Shown: positions 16,608-25,175 of the stretch, one piece after another
How positions within the stretch are numbered: position 1 is the stretch's first letter
How the letters are laid out: every line of letters begins with the position of its first letter
From: Aidingimonas halophila
GTDB lineage: Bacteria > Pseudomonadota > Gammaproteobacteria > Pseudomonadales > Halomonadaceae
Reading direction: 5' to 3'
Assembly (NCBI RefSeq): GCF_900106955.1
Contig: NZ_FNNI01000002.1
Span: 186,001-250,000 of the forward strand
DNA: 64,000 nucleotides
Translations under genes and position numbers: made by a program
The notes under the pieces: model-generated
Seen by the model: only the letters and a program-made list of their open reading frames with translations
Database searches by the model: none
Told to the model about the DNA's origin: nothing

Positions 16608-18530
16608 TCAATGCGATTTGCGCACACGCAGGTACCACTCAGACAACAATCGCACCTGTTTCTCGGTATACCCCCGATCCACCATGCGAGCCACGAAATC
16701 CTCGTGCTTTTTCTTGTCCGCTTGCGATGCCTTGGCATTGAAGGAGATTACCGGCAACAACTCCTCGGTATTGGCAAACATCTTCTGTTCGATCACGCTA
16801 CGCAGCTTCTCGTAGGACTGCCAACTGGGATTCATACCATTATTCTGCGCCCGCGCACGCAGCACGAAGTTGACCACCTCATGTCGGAAGTCCTTGGGAT
16901 TGGAAATGCCGGCGGGTTTCTCGATCTTCTCGAGCTCTTCGTTGAGCGCCTGTCGATCGAAGAATTCTCCAGTCTCCGGATCCCGGTATTCCTGGTCCTG
17001 GATCCAGAAGTCGGCATAGGTGACATAGCGATCGAAGATGTTCTGACCATACTCGGAATAGGACTCGAGATAAGCCGTCTGAATCTCCTTGCCGATGAAA
17101 TCGACATACCGCGGAGCCAGATACTCCTTGATGAAGCGCAAGTAGCGCTCGAACGTCTCCTTGGGCAATTGCTCCTGCTCGAGTCGCTGTTCCAGCACAT
17201 ACAGCAGATGCACCGGGTTGGCCGCGATCTCGGTATTATCGAAGTTGAATACTTTCGACAGTATCTTGAAGGCGAAACGTGTCGAGAGCCCATCCATACC
17301 CTCATCAACGCCAGCCGCATCACGATACTCCTGAATCGACTTGGCCTTGGGATCGGTATCTTTCAGGTTCTCGCCATCATAGACCCGCATCTTGGAGTAT
17401 ATGCTGGAATTTTCGGGCTCCTTGAGCCGTGACAACACCGAGAACTGGGCCAGCATCCGCAGCGTATCCGGTGCACAGGGCGCTTCGGCCAGCGAGGAGT
17501 GTTCGAGCAGCTTCTTGTAAATGGCAATCTCCTCGGTCACCCGCAGGCAATAGGGCACCTTGACGATATAGACACGATCGAGGAACGCTTCATTATTGCG
17601 GTTATTGCGGAACGTCTGCCACTCGCTTTCATTGGAGTGGGCGAGGATGATGCCATCGAAGGGAATCGCTCCCATGCCCTCGGTGGGGTTGTAGTTACCT
17701 TCCTGGGTCGCAGTCAGTAGCGGATGCAGCACCTTGATGGGCGCCTTGAACATCTCGATGAATTCCATCATGCCCTGGTTGGCCTTACACAACCCACCGG
17801 AGAAGCTGTATGCATCAGGATCATCCTGAGCGTACAACTCCAGTTGGCGGATATCGACCTTGCCCACCAACGACGAGATGTCCTGGTTATTCTCATCACC
17901 GGGCTCGGTCTTGGAAATCGCCACCTGATTCAATCGTGATGGATACAGTTTCACGACACGAAATTGCGAGATATCTCCTTTGTACTCCTTGAGACGCTTG
18001 GCCGCCCAGGGTGACATCACACTCTTCAGATAGCGCTGGGGAATGCCGTACTCTTTTTCCAGCAACTCGCCATCATCTTCCGGTGAGAACAGGCCGAGCG
18101 GCGATTCATAGACCGGCGATCCCTTGATGGCATAAAAAGGCACACGCTCCATCAATAGCTTGAGGCGCTCGGCCAACGACGACTTGCCGCCGCCAACCGG
18201 TCCCAGGAGATAGAGAATCTGTTTCTTCTCCTCCAGCCCCTGAGCCGCGTGACGAAAATAGGCCACGATCTGCTCGATCGCCTCTTCCATACCATAGAAT
18301 TCCGAGAACGCCGGATACCGTCGAATGAGTTTGTTGGAGAAGATTCGTGACAGCCGGGAGTCCTTGGCGGTATCGATCACCTCCGGTTCACCGATCGCTT
18401 CCAGCATGCGTTCAGCTGCCGACGCATACGCACTGGGATCACGGCGACACAGCTCGAGATACTCCTGCAGGCTCATCTCTTCCTGCTGGAATTCTTCATA
18501 GCGATTCTGCACATGGTCGAAGATGCTCAT
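16608..18530 (-). CDS. prkA: PrkA-type serine protein kinase / AAA+ ATPase
   Basis: 640 residues, the full length of PrkA/YeaG. An AAA+ core has Walker A (LLGPVGGGKSSLAERLK) near residue 110, followed by the PrkA C-terminal kinase-like domain (residues ~400-640). In E. coli YeaG responds to nitrogen starvation and RpoS. In Bacillus PrkA acts in sporulation and may be a protease-like AAA+ machine rather than a true kinase. A strong AGGAGG site lies upstream of the ATG. It heads the prkA-yeaH-spoVR cluster, whose order is conserved widely. Confidence 0.94.
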   Translation of the reverse strand: MSIFDHVQNRYEEFQQEEMSLQEYLELCRRDPSAYASAAERMLEAIGEPEVIDTAKDSRLSRIFSNKLIRRYPAFSEFYGMEEAIEQIVAYFRHAAQGLEEKKQILYLLGPVGGGKSSLAERLKLLMERVPFYAIKGSPVYESPLGLFSPEDDGELLEKEYGIPQRYLKSVMSPWAAKRLKEYKGDISQFRVVKLYPSRLNQVAISKTEPGDENNQDISSLVGKVDIRQLELYAQDDPDAYSFSGGLCKANQGMMEFIEMFKAPIKVLHPLLTATQEGNYNPTEGMGAIPFDGIILAHSNESEWQTFRNNRNNEAFLDRVYIVKVPYCLRVTEEIAIYKKLLEHSSLAEAPCAPDTLRMLAQFSVLSRLKEPENSSIYSKMRVYDGENLKDTDPKAKSIQEYRDAAGVDEGMDGLSTRFAFKILSKVFNFDNTEIAANPVHLLYVLEQRLEQEQLPKETFERYLRFIKEYLAPRYVDFIGKEIQTAYLESYSEYGQNIFDRYVTYADFWIQDQEYRDPETGEFFDRQALNEELEKIEKPAGISNPKDFRHEVVNFVLRARAQNNGMNPSWQSYEKLRSVIEQKMFANTEELLPVISFNAKASQADKKKHEDFVARMVDRGYTEKQVRLLSEWYLRVRKSH

Positions 18531-18754
18531 TCAAGCCTCCTTAGCACGAATCCCCGGTCATTCGGGCCGTCACCGCCGACGAGGGATGACCTATCTATAA
18601 GCGTAGACCGATTTAGAGACTGGCCGTCGATGAGAGATTTCAACGCAAGGATTAGACGACGTCCTACTTCCTGAGAACGTAATGATCGCGTTGGGTTCGT
18701 TGAAACATGATCAATCATTTGTCCGTTTCGTACCACACACCCGGTTCAGACGTT

Positions 18755-19804
18755 TCAAGAGGCGCCCAGAACCGCTTTCACATCGGCGATCAGGGCATCG
18801 AGCAACTCGGTGGTAGTATTCCAGGAACAGACAAAACGCACGCCACCGGCGCCGATAAAGGTATAGAAGGTCCAGCCGCGGTCACGCAACCATTCGACCG
18901 CCATCGTTGGTAGGCTGACGAACACGCTATTGGCCTGAGTCGGAAACATCGTTTCAACGCCAGGCAGACCCGCCAACCCTTTCGCCAGATAACGTGCCAT
19001 GGCATTGGCATGCTCGGCATTGCGCAACCAGGCTCCACTCTCCAACAGCCCCAACCAGGGTGCGGCAATAAACCGCATCTTGGAGGCCAGCTGGCCAGCC
19101 TGCTTGCACCGCCAGGCAAAGTCCTCGGCGAGATCACGGTTGAAGAACAGAATGGCTTCTCCCATTGCCAGCCCGTTCTTGGTACCGGAAAAACACAGTG
19201 CATCGACACCGACCTGCCAGGTCAACTCGGCCGGAGCCAACTCCAGAGCGGCACACGCATTGGCAAAACGAGCACCGTCCATATGGACACGCAAGTCGTA
19301 TTTGTCGGCCATCGCCCGGATCGCGAGCAATTCTTCACGGTCGTAGAGCGTCCCGACTTCAGTCGCCTGTGTCAGCGATACCACACGCGGCTTCGGGTAA
19401 TGGATGTCGCTGCGCTTGATGACCAGCTGTTCGATCCCTTCGGGCGTCAGCTTGCCATGATCGCCTGAGCTGGTCAGCAGCTTGGCACCATTGGAAAAGA
19501 ACTCCGGGCCGCCACATTCATCCGTCTCGATGTGCGCCAACTCATGACAGATGACACTGTGATAGCTACGTCCCATGGCGGCGAGTGCCAGTGAATTGGC
19601 CGCCGTACCGTTGAATACGAAAAACACCTCACAATCGTAATCGAACAATTCCCTGAAACGATCCGCCACCTTGTCGGTCCAGGTATCATTGCCGTAGGCC
19701 AGGTCATCACAACGATTGGCCTCGAGCAGCGATTCCAGCGCCTCAGGACAGATACCGGAGGTGTTGTCGCTGGCAAGAAAGCGAGGGGTACAGTCGGATC
19801 GCAT
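18755..19804 (-). CDS. ltaE: low-specificity L-threonine aldolase
   Basis: 349 residues when started at 19804 (MRSDCTPRFLASDNTSG), preceded by AAGGA. An in-frame upstream extension looks non-homologous and is left out. It is a fold-type I PLP enzyme: the PLP lysine is Lys209 in FSGTKNG, with the HMDGARFANA motif supplying the cofactor-binding Asp. It cleaves threonine or allo-threonine to glycine and acetaldehyde. The sequence resembles the Pseudomonas type of low-specificity aldolase. It is downstream of fadH on the same strand, separated by 138 bases. Confidence 0.93.
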   Translation of the reverse strand: MRSDCTPRFLASDNTSGICPEALESLLEANRCDDLAYGNDTWTDKVADRFRELFDYDCEVFFVFNGTAANSLALAAMGRSYHSVICHELAHIETDECGGPEFFSNGAKLLTSSGDHGKLTPEGIEQLVIKRSDIHYPKPRVVSLTQATEVGTLYDREELLAIRAMADKYDLRVHMDGARFANACAALELAPAELTWQVGVDALCFSGTKNGLAMGEAILFFNRDLAEDFAWRCKQAGQLASKMRFIAAPWLGLLESGAWLRNAEHANAMARYLAKGLAGLPGVETMFPTQANSVFVSLPTMAVEWLRDRGWTFYTFIGAGGVRFVCSWNTTTELLDALIADVKAVLGAS

Positions 19805-19942
19805 GGTGAGAGTATCCTTACATGAGTCGTTATTGACAGGCTGCGACCGGGTGCCATCGCATGCCCATGAAGAGCACGGATCACGCGCTTGCTTCAAGTC
19901 TAACACTCGCAACGTCCAGCACACCCCCCGAACGACCTGGAG

Positions 19943-21985
19943 TCATAGCCTAGCTGCCAGGCGTGTGCCCTGATCAATGGCACGTTTGGCATCGAGTTCC
20001 GCCGCTTTCTGGGCCCCGCCGATGAGGTGCACGTCGATACCGATGGCAGAGAGCGGGTCATACAGATCCTGGACCGACTCCTGGCCGACACAGGTCACGA
20101 TGCTATCGACTGCCAGCACACGGGGCTCACCATCGACCCGGAGGTGAAGGCCCTCATCATCGATGCAGCGGTATTCACATCCCGCCAGCATCTCGACCCC
20201 TCGATGACGAAGCGATAGCCGATGGACCCAGCCAGTCGTCGTCCCCAACCCCTTGCCAAGCTTGCTGGTCTTGCGTTGTAACAGAAACACCCGGCGAGGC
20301 GAGACAGGGCGTGTCGGCGCCTTGAGGCCACCCGGCCGCCGCACGCTGAGATCCACGCCCCACTCATCGCACCAGGCCCGAGAATCCAAGGCAGGTCGCT
20401 CTGTGTGGGTCAACAGTTCGGCCACATCGAAGCCGATACCGCCAGCACCTATGATGGCAACACGTGACCCGACCCGTTCCGGATGGAGAATGGCCGAAGC
20501 ATAAGACATGACACTCGGATGGTCGCTACCCGGCAATGCCAATGGCCGTGGGCGCACACCGGTGGCCAGTATTACTGTATCGAAGTCTTGGAGAGTCTGT
20601 GGATCGACATCGCACTGAAGCAATACACGTACGCCATATTTGTCGAGCATCGTTCGATAGTAGCGTAGCGTCTCGTCGAACTCCTCCTTGCCTGGAATGC
20701 GGCGCGCATAGTTGAATTGGCCACCCACCTCAGCGTGACGCTCGAACAGCGTCACCCGGTGTCCCCGCTTTGCAGCCGTCACCGCAGCAGCCAGTCCGGC
20801 GGGGCCCGCGCCAACCACGGCCACATCCCGAGGCATACCGGCCGCCGTCAATTCGATCTCCGTTTCGTGGCAGGCACGGGGATTGACCAGGCAAGAGGTC
20901 AACCGTCCCTGGAACGTATGGTCCAGGCAGGCCTGATTACAGGCGATACAGGTGTTGATTTCCGAGGCACGATCTTCTGCCGCTTTGCGAACCCATTCCG
21001 GATCCGCCAGAAAGGGGCGTGCCATCGAGACCATGTCCGCAGCTCCCTCGGCCAGTATCCGCTCAGCCACTGCCGGCATATTGATCCGGTTGGTCGTGAT
21101 CAATGGGATCGTCAACTCGGTTCTCATGCGTTGTGACACCTCGGCGAACGCTGCCCTGGGTACGCTGGTGACAATGGTCGGCACCCGAGCCTCATGCCAA
21201 CCGATACCGGTATTGATCACATCGGCGCCTGCTGTCTCGACAGCCTTGCCGAGGGTGACCACGTCTTCCCAGGTGCTCCCCTCCTCGACCAGATCGATCA
21301 TCGAAAGCCGGAAAATGATCAGAAAATCGGGCCCCAGCGCGGCGCGGATACGTCGAACGATCTCGACGGGAAAGCGAATACGACCTGCTAGATCGCCTCC
21401 CCACGCATCAAGACGGTGGTTGGTGCGCGGACATACGAACTGATTGATGAGATATCCCTCCGATCCCATCACCTCGACACCGTCATACCCCGCGTCATTG
21501 GCCAGGCAAGCACAGTTGACGTAATCCTCGATTTGCTCCTCGACCTCCCTTGCCGTGAGTTCACGCGGCTTGCACGGATTGATTGGTGCCTGAATCGGTG
21601 ACGGCGCCACCAACGAGGGGGAGTAGGCATATCGACCCGCATGCAGAATCTGCAGACAAATGTAACCACCCGCCTCATGGACTGCTGTCGCCACGGGACG
21701 ATGCCGGTCCGCTTCTTCTGCATTCGTCAGTTTGGCGGCTCCCTGGAAAACGGCACCTTCCGGGTTCGGGGCAATCCCTCCGGTGACGATCAACCCGACA
21801 CCCGCTTTGGCGCGTTCGGCATAGAACGCTGCCAGTCGCTGGAAACCGTCCGGCGCCTCCTCCAGATTAGTGTGCATGGACCCCATCAGAATGCGGTTGG
21901 GCAGCGTCAATGTCCCCAGTGATACAGGGCGGAACACATGAGGATAGCGGCTCACGCTCGATGTCTCTTTCACGGCAGGACTCAC
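19943..21985 (-). CDS. fadH: 2,4-dienoyl-CoA reductase (NADPH), FadH type
   Basis: 680 residues of the old-yellow-enzyme/FadH family. The N-terminal FMN-binding TIM barrel starts LGTLTLPNRILMGSMHT and holds the catalytic HAGRYAYS region. A [4Fe-4S] motif CIACNQACLDHTFQGRLTSC (C-x2-C-x3-C-x11-C) lies near residue 340. FAD and NADPH Rossmann domains follow, with VAVVGAGPAGLAAAV. It reduces 2,4-dienoyl-CoA during beta-oxidation of unsaturated fatty acids. It is monocistronic, with a clear upstream gap before the tRNA array. Confidence 0.95.
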   Translation of the reverse strand: MSPAVKETSSVSRYPHVFRPVSLGTLTLPNRILMGSMHTNLEEAPDGFQRLAAFYAERAKAGVGLIVTGGIAPNPEGAVFQGAAKLTNAEEADRHRPVATAVHEAGGYICLQILHAGRYAYSPSLVAPSPIQAPINPCKPRELTAREVEEQIEDYVNCACLANDAGYDGVEVMGSEGYLINQFVCPRTNHRLDAWGGDLAGRIRFPVEIVRRIRAALGPDFLIIFRLSMIDLVEEGSTWEDVVTLGKAVETAGADVINTGIGWHEARVPTIVTSVPRAAFAEVSQRMRTELTIPLITTNRINMPAVAERILAEGAADMVSMARPFLADPEWVRKAAEDRASEINTCIACNQACLDHTFQGRLTSCLVNPRACHETEIELTAAGMPRDVAVVGAGPAGLAAAVTAAKRGHRVTLFERHAEVGGQFNYARRIPGKEEFDETLRYYRTMLDKYGVRVLLQCDVDPQTLQDFDTVILATGVRPRPLALPGSDHPSVMSYASAILHPERVGSRVAIIGAGGIGFDVAELLTHTERPALDSRAWCDEWGVDLSVRRPGGLKAPTRPVSPRRVFLLQRKTSKLGKGLGTTTGWVHRLSLRHRGVEMLAGCEYRCIDDEGLHLRVDGEPRVLAVDSIVTCVGQESVQDLYDPLSAIGIDVHLIGGAQKAAELDAKRAIDQGTRLAARL

Positions 21986-22121
21986 CTGTATTCAAACAAC
22001 TGTATGAATAGTGTAGCGAATCGGCTGCTGGACACAATGGCAGGCACGACGGAAGACCGTTCAATGACGGCAATGCTGGCGTCAGGCGGGGTTGGTTCCA
22101 GAAGAAATGGTCGAAACTTGA

Positions 22122-22198
22122 TGGCGGACCGGACGGGACTCGAACCCGCGACCTCCGGCGTGACAGGCCGGCATTCTAACCAGCTGAACTACCGGTCC
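22122..22198 (-). tRNA. tRNA-Asp(GTC), copy 3 (promoter-distal)
   Basis: A 77-nt cloverleaf with encoded CCA. The acceptor GGACCGG / CCGGTCC pairs fully, the anticodon loop CTGTCAC gives GTC, and the T-loop is TTCGAGT. It differs from the other two Asp copies by one base in the D arm (AGCTGG instead of AGTTGG on the RNA). Confidence 0.97.
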
Positions 22199-22201
22199 GT
22201 A

Positions 22202-22278
22202 TGGTGGGTGATACTGGACTCGAACCAGTGACCCCCAGCATGTGAGGCTGGTGCTCTGACCGACTGAGCTAATCACCC
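22202..22278 (-). tRNA. tRNA-Val(CAC)
   Basis: A 77-nt cloverleaf with encoded CCA and acceptor GGGTGAT / ATCACCC. The anticodon stem CCAGC / GCTGG encloses CTCACAT, giving anticodon CAC (decodes GUG). It is separated from the distal tRNA-Asp by three bases. Confidence 0.96.
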
Positions 22279-22317
22279 ATCAGTAAAATCATGCGGGAGG
22301 GTAGACATCGACGCATA

Positions 22318-22394
22318 TGGCGGACCGGACGGGACTCGAACCCGCGACCTCCGGCGTGACAGGCCGGCATTCTAACCAACTGAACTACCGGTCC
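22318..22394 (-). tRNA. tRNA-Asp(GTC), copy 2
   Basis: 77 nt with CCA, anticodon GTC, same sequence as copy 1 at 22448-22524. It is part of the Val-Asp-Asp-Val-Asp array. Confidence 0.97.
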
Positions 22395-22447
22395 GCATAT
22401 GGATTCGGCACAAACCGCAATCCGGCAGACGATGACTAATGAGGGAA

Positions 22448-22524
22448 TGGCGGACCGGACGGGACTCGAACCCGCGACCTCCGGCGTGACAGGCCGGCAT
22501 TCTAACCAACTGAACTACCGGTCC
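22448..22524 (-). tRNA. tRNA-Asp(GTC), copy 1
   Basis: 77 nt with CCA, acceptor GGACCGG / CCGGTCC, anticodon GTC. It is the second gene in transcription order, after tRNA-Val(TAC). Confidence 0.97.
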
Positions 22525-22560
22525 GCATTATCCTCTACGTGATCAACCCATCAAGGATGA

Positions 22561-22636
22561 TGGTGGGTGGTACTGGGCTCGAACCAGTGACCCCCAGCTT
22601 GTAAGGCTGGTGCTCTCCCAACTGAGCTAACCACCC
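22561..22636 (-). tRNA. tRNA-Val(TAC), first gene of the array
   Basis: A 76-nt cloverleaf with CCA and acceptor GGGTGGT / ACCACCC. The anticodon loop CTTACAA gives TAC (UAC, reads GUA/GUG and others). Its promoter lies 19 bases upstream. It shares its anticodon stem and T arm with the Val(CAC) gene, suggesting that one arose from the other. Confidence 0.96.
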
Positions 22637-22654
22637 TTGGTCACGTGGCGCTGC

Positions 22655-22682
22655 ATTCTACAGGCACACCTTGGAAAGTCAA
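22655..22682 (-). promoter_or_regulatory. sigma70 promoter of the Val/Asp tRNA array
   Basis: On the minus strand TTGACT (22682-22677), 16-bp spacer, TAGAAT (22660-22655), then a GCAGCGCC discriminator. This is a near-consensus promoter with the GC-rich start region expected of stringently controlled stable RNA. Confidence 0.85.
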
Positions 22683-22771
22683 CGATTTTTATGTCATCGG
22701 ATGAACCACTTTGCCTACCCGCAACGCTACTTCATAATGAGGAAAATTGCCCTCATCCAGGGAGGTCATGT

Positions 22772-23512
22772 ATGACCACCACGGTTCGCGAACCTCGTTA
22801 CCGCCGCATGAACGAAACCCGGTGCAGGACATGCAGTCTCAGTTCTCTGTGCCTGCCCCTGGCACTCGAAATGCCTGACATGGATCAATTCGATGCCATC
22901 ATTCAGCGCCACGCTCCCTTGAAAAAAGGCGAGGTCCTGATCCACCAGGGCACTCCCTTCAATAGTGTGTTCGCAGTCCGCTCGGGCAGTCTGAAACAGG
23001 TGGTCAACGAAAAGGGCGAAGAGCAGGTTTCCAATTTCTATCTACCCAGCGAGCTGATCGGGCTCGACGCCATCGACGAGGGCATCTACCCAGGTCGGGT
23101 ACATGCTCTCGAAACCACGACGATCTGCGAGATCCCCTTCAACAAACTCGATGCTCTGGCCCAGCAGTTGCCCGAACTACGCACCCAATTGTACCGCAGC
23201 ATGAGCAAGGAGCTACGTGACGACCGCCGCATGCTACGGTTGCTGTCGAGCAAGACCGCCGATGAAAAACTGGCCAGCTTTTTGATCAGTCTCTCCGCAC
23301 GTTTCCGACGCCGAGGCTATTCGCCTTACAGCTTCCGTCTTTCCATGTCACGCAGCGATATCGGCAATTATCTTGGCTTGGCCATCGAAACGGTCAGTCG
23401 TGTGCTTGGACGACTGCAACAGCAAGGGCTGGTGGCAACCTCCGGACGAGAGATCAACATTCTCGACATGAGTGCGCTGGAGCGATTAGCGGAAGGAGAG
23501 GACGCCCCCTGA
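22772..23512 (+). CDS. fnr: FNR/Anr-type oxygen-sensing transcription regulator
   Basis: 246 residues from the ATG at 22772, which follows GGAGG by six bases; an upstream extension is discounted. Cys18, Cys21 and Cys27 (C-x2-C-x5-C near the N terminus) plus Cys119 match the four ligands of the FNR [4Fe-4S] cluster. A cyclic-nucleotide-like beta-barrel and dimerisation helix follow. The helix-turn-helix has the recognition sequence ETVSR (206-210), implying TTGAT-N4-ATCAA sites. It would switch genes between aerobic and low-oxygen growth. It is divergent from the tRNA array. Pseudomonads call this gene anr. Confidence 0.94.
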   Translation: MTTTVREPRYRRMNETRCRTCSLSSLCLPLALEMPDMDQFDAIIQRHAPLKKGEVLIHQGTPFNSVFAVRSGSLKQVVNEKGEEQVSNFYLPSELIGLDAIDEGIYPGRVHALETTTICEIPFNKLDALAQQLPELRTQLYRSMSKELRDDRRMLRLLSSKTADEKLASFLISLSARFRRRGYSPYSFRLSMSRSDIGNYLGLAIETVSRVLGRLQQQGLVATSGREINILDMSALERLAEGEDAP

Positions 23513-23575
23513 CGAAGGGAAGCTCAGCTGCGGGGATACACTAGACGGAAGAAGCGAGTGCCACTCCGTCTCTTA

Positions 23576-24469
23576 TCAATCGGTATCCAACTCTGCGCCG
23601 AGATCGAGTGCCTCGATACGCGTCTGGCGTAAATGCTTCTGCTTGGCTTCCAGTCCTTCGAAATCGAATAGATCACGGTCCGCCAGTTGCGAGGGAGCAA
23701 CATTCGTCACCGCTTTGAACATCGACTCCAGCCGCCCGGGATGCCTGGCCTCCCATTCAGCCAGCATCTCCTTGACCTGTTGACGCTGCAGATTGGGTTG
23801 CGAGCCGCAAAGGTTGCAGGGAATGATCGGAAACTGCATCTGCCGGGCGAATTCGGCAATGTCCGCTTCCCGGCAATAAGCCAGCGGGCGTATGACAATG
23901 TTTTTGCCATCGTCGGAAAGCAGCTTCGGGGGCATGGACTTGAGCGTACCGCCAAAGAACATGTTGAGAAACAGCGTCTCGAGAATATCTTCGCGATGAT
24001 GGCCCAACGCCACCTTGGTCGCACCGATGTCTTCAGCGAAACCGTACAAAGACCCCCGCCGCAAGCGCGAACATAGCGCACAGGTCGTCTTGCCTTCGGG
24101 CGTTTTCTCCTTGACGACCGAGTAAGTATCGCGTTCGAGGATATGGTAATCGACACCGATACCGTCGAGATATTCGGGCAACACGTGCTCGGGGAAGCCC
24201 GGCTGCTTCTGGTCGAGATTGACCGCAACCAACGAGAATGACACAGGCGCATTACGCTGAAGGCTGCGCAGAATCTCCAGCATGGTGTAGGAGTCTTTCC
24301 CGCCGGACAGACACACCATGACCTTGTCACCCTCCTGGATCATGCCGTAATCGATCACGGCATTACCCACCTGGCGACGCAGGCGCTTTTGCAGCTTGTT
24401 GAATTCCCGCTTCTGCTTGGCTGCGCCGGAGGCCTGCGCGGAAGCCTCCGCTGAGATCGTCTCGGACAT
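23576..24469 (-). CDS. ttcA: tRNA 2-thiocytidine(32) synthetase TtcA
   Basis: 297 residues from the ATG at 24469; an upstream in-frame ATG at 24502 would add 11 residues. The PP-loop SGGKDS is at 55-60. Two CxxC motifs (Cys130/133 in [12 protein letters not shown] and Cys218/221 in [10 protein letters not shown]) bind the Fe-S cluster. [20 protein letters not shown] is characteristic. It adenylates and thiolates C32 in several tRNAs. It is next to fnr (convergent) and upstream of nothing obviously linked. Confidence 0.95.
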   Translation of the reverse strand: MSETISAEASAQASGAAKQKREFNKLQKRLRRQVGNAVIDYGMIQEGDKVMVCLSGGKDSYTMLEILRSLQRNAPVSFSLVAVNLDQKQPGFPEHVLPEYLDGIGVDYHILERDTYSVVKEKTPEGKTTCALCSRLRRGSLYGFAEDIGATKVALGHHREDILETLFLNMFFGGTLKSMPPKLLSDDGKNIVIRPLAYCREADIAEFARQMQFPIIPCNLCGSQPNLQRQQVKEMLAEWEARHPGRLESMFKAVTNVAPSQLADRDLFDFEGLEAKQKHLRQTRIEALDLGAELDTD

Positions 24470-24532
24470 GCTCACAGCATCACTATCGAAATGGAGCCAC
24501 ATGCTACCACTGCAACCCCGAGCCGTCAGCTA

Positions 24533-25150
24533 TCAGCCGACATCCAGCGCTCGCCGCTGCAGGCGCAAGTACATCAGGGCCGTCGTCACGGCATCCCCCA
24601 GCGCGGTATGGCGCCCCATTACCGGCACATCCAGCATGCGCGCCATCGACTCGAACCCCCGATCAGGATCGATATCGGGGTGCTTGCGGCGCAACTCACG
24701 GGCATATCGATGCGAAATATCGATCAGCGCATTGGGAAGATCGAACCCGAACCGGGGGCGCAATTGACGATTGATGACGGTGACATCATAGTCGATACAC
24801 CAGCCGAGCAACGGCCGATTACCGATGAAGTCAAGTAATCTGGCAAGCGCGTCCCCCACGCTTTCGCCGCCATCGAGATCGACACCCCGGAGACCGTGAA
24901 TACGTATCGAATCCCCGTCGAGGCTCGTCGGACATTGCAACCGCAGGTCCAGAGATTCACTGGTTATGACACGCTCACCACGCACCGTGACCGCCGCGAT
25001 CGAAACAAGCTCGGCACGACGGGGATCGAGGCCGGTCGTTTCACAGTCGATGGCCACCAGTTCGTCCCCGGTATAGGGATTGAACAGCCATCCATAATCT
25101 CCCCCCGCCTGACGGCGACGATCAGCGGCGCGTCGTAGCGTTCTCAGCAT
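24533..25150 (-). CDS. DnaQ-like 3'-5' exonuclease (DEDDh)
   Basis: 205 residues with the DEDDh exonuclease fold: Exo I IDCETTGLD (Asp35, Glu37), Exo II WCIDYDVTVINRQL (Asp122), and Exo III RHTALGDAVTTA (His181, Asp186). There is no polymerase-binding tail like that of the epsilon subunit. It lies 25 bases downstream of the cNMP/CBS/DUF294 gene. Such an exonuclease is a frequent partner of that gene next to acetate symporter loci, and this arrangement is present here. The substrate is unknown; small RNA or DNA ends are likely. Confidence 0.87.
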   Translation of the reverse strand: MLRTLRRAADRRRQAGGDYGWLFNPYTGDELVAIDCETTGLDPRRAELVSIAAVTVRGERVITSESLDLRLQCPTSLDGDSIRIHGLRGVDLDGGESVGDALARLLDFIGNRPLLGWCIDYDVTVINRQLRPRFGFDLPNALIDISHRYARELRRKHPDIDPDRGFESMARMLDVPVMGRHTALGDAVTTALMYLRLQRRALDVG

Positions 25151-25175
25151 CCTACTGACTCCTCGTCACTCTCTA

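Noticed and set aside
21938-22276. Frames across the Val/Asp tRNA array
   Set aside because: They are translations of tRNA genes and their spacers.
22122-22636. CRISPR-like spaced repeats
   Set aside because: The repeated units are tRNA-Asp and tRNA-Val genes with complete cloverleafs.
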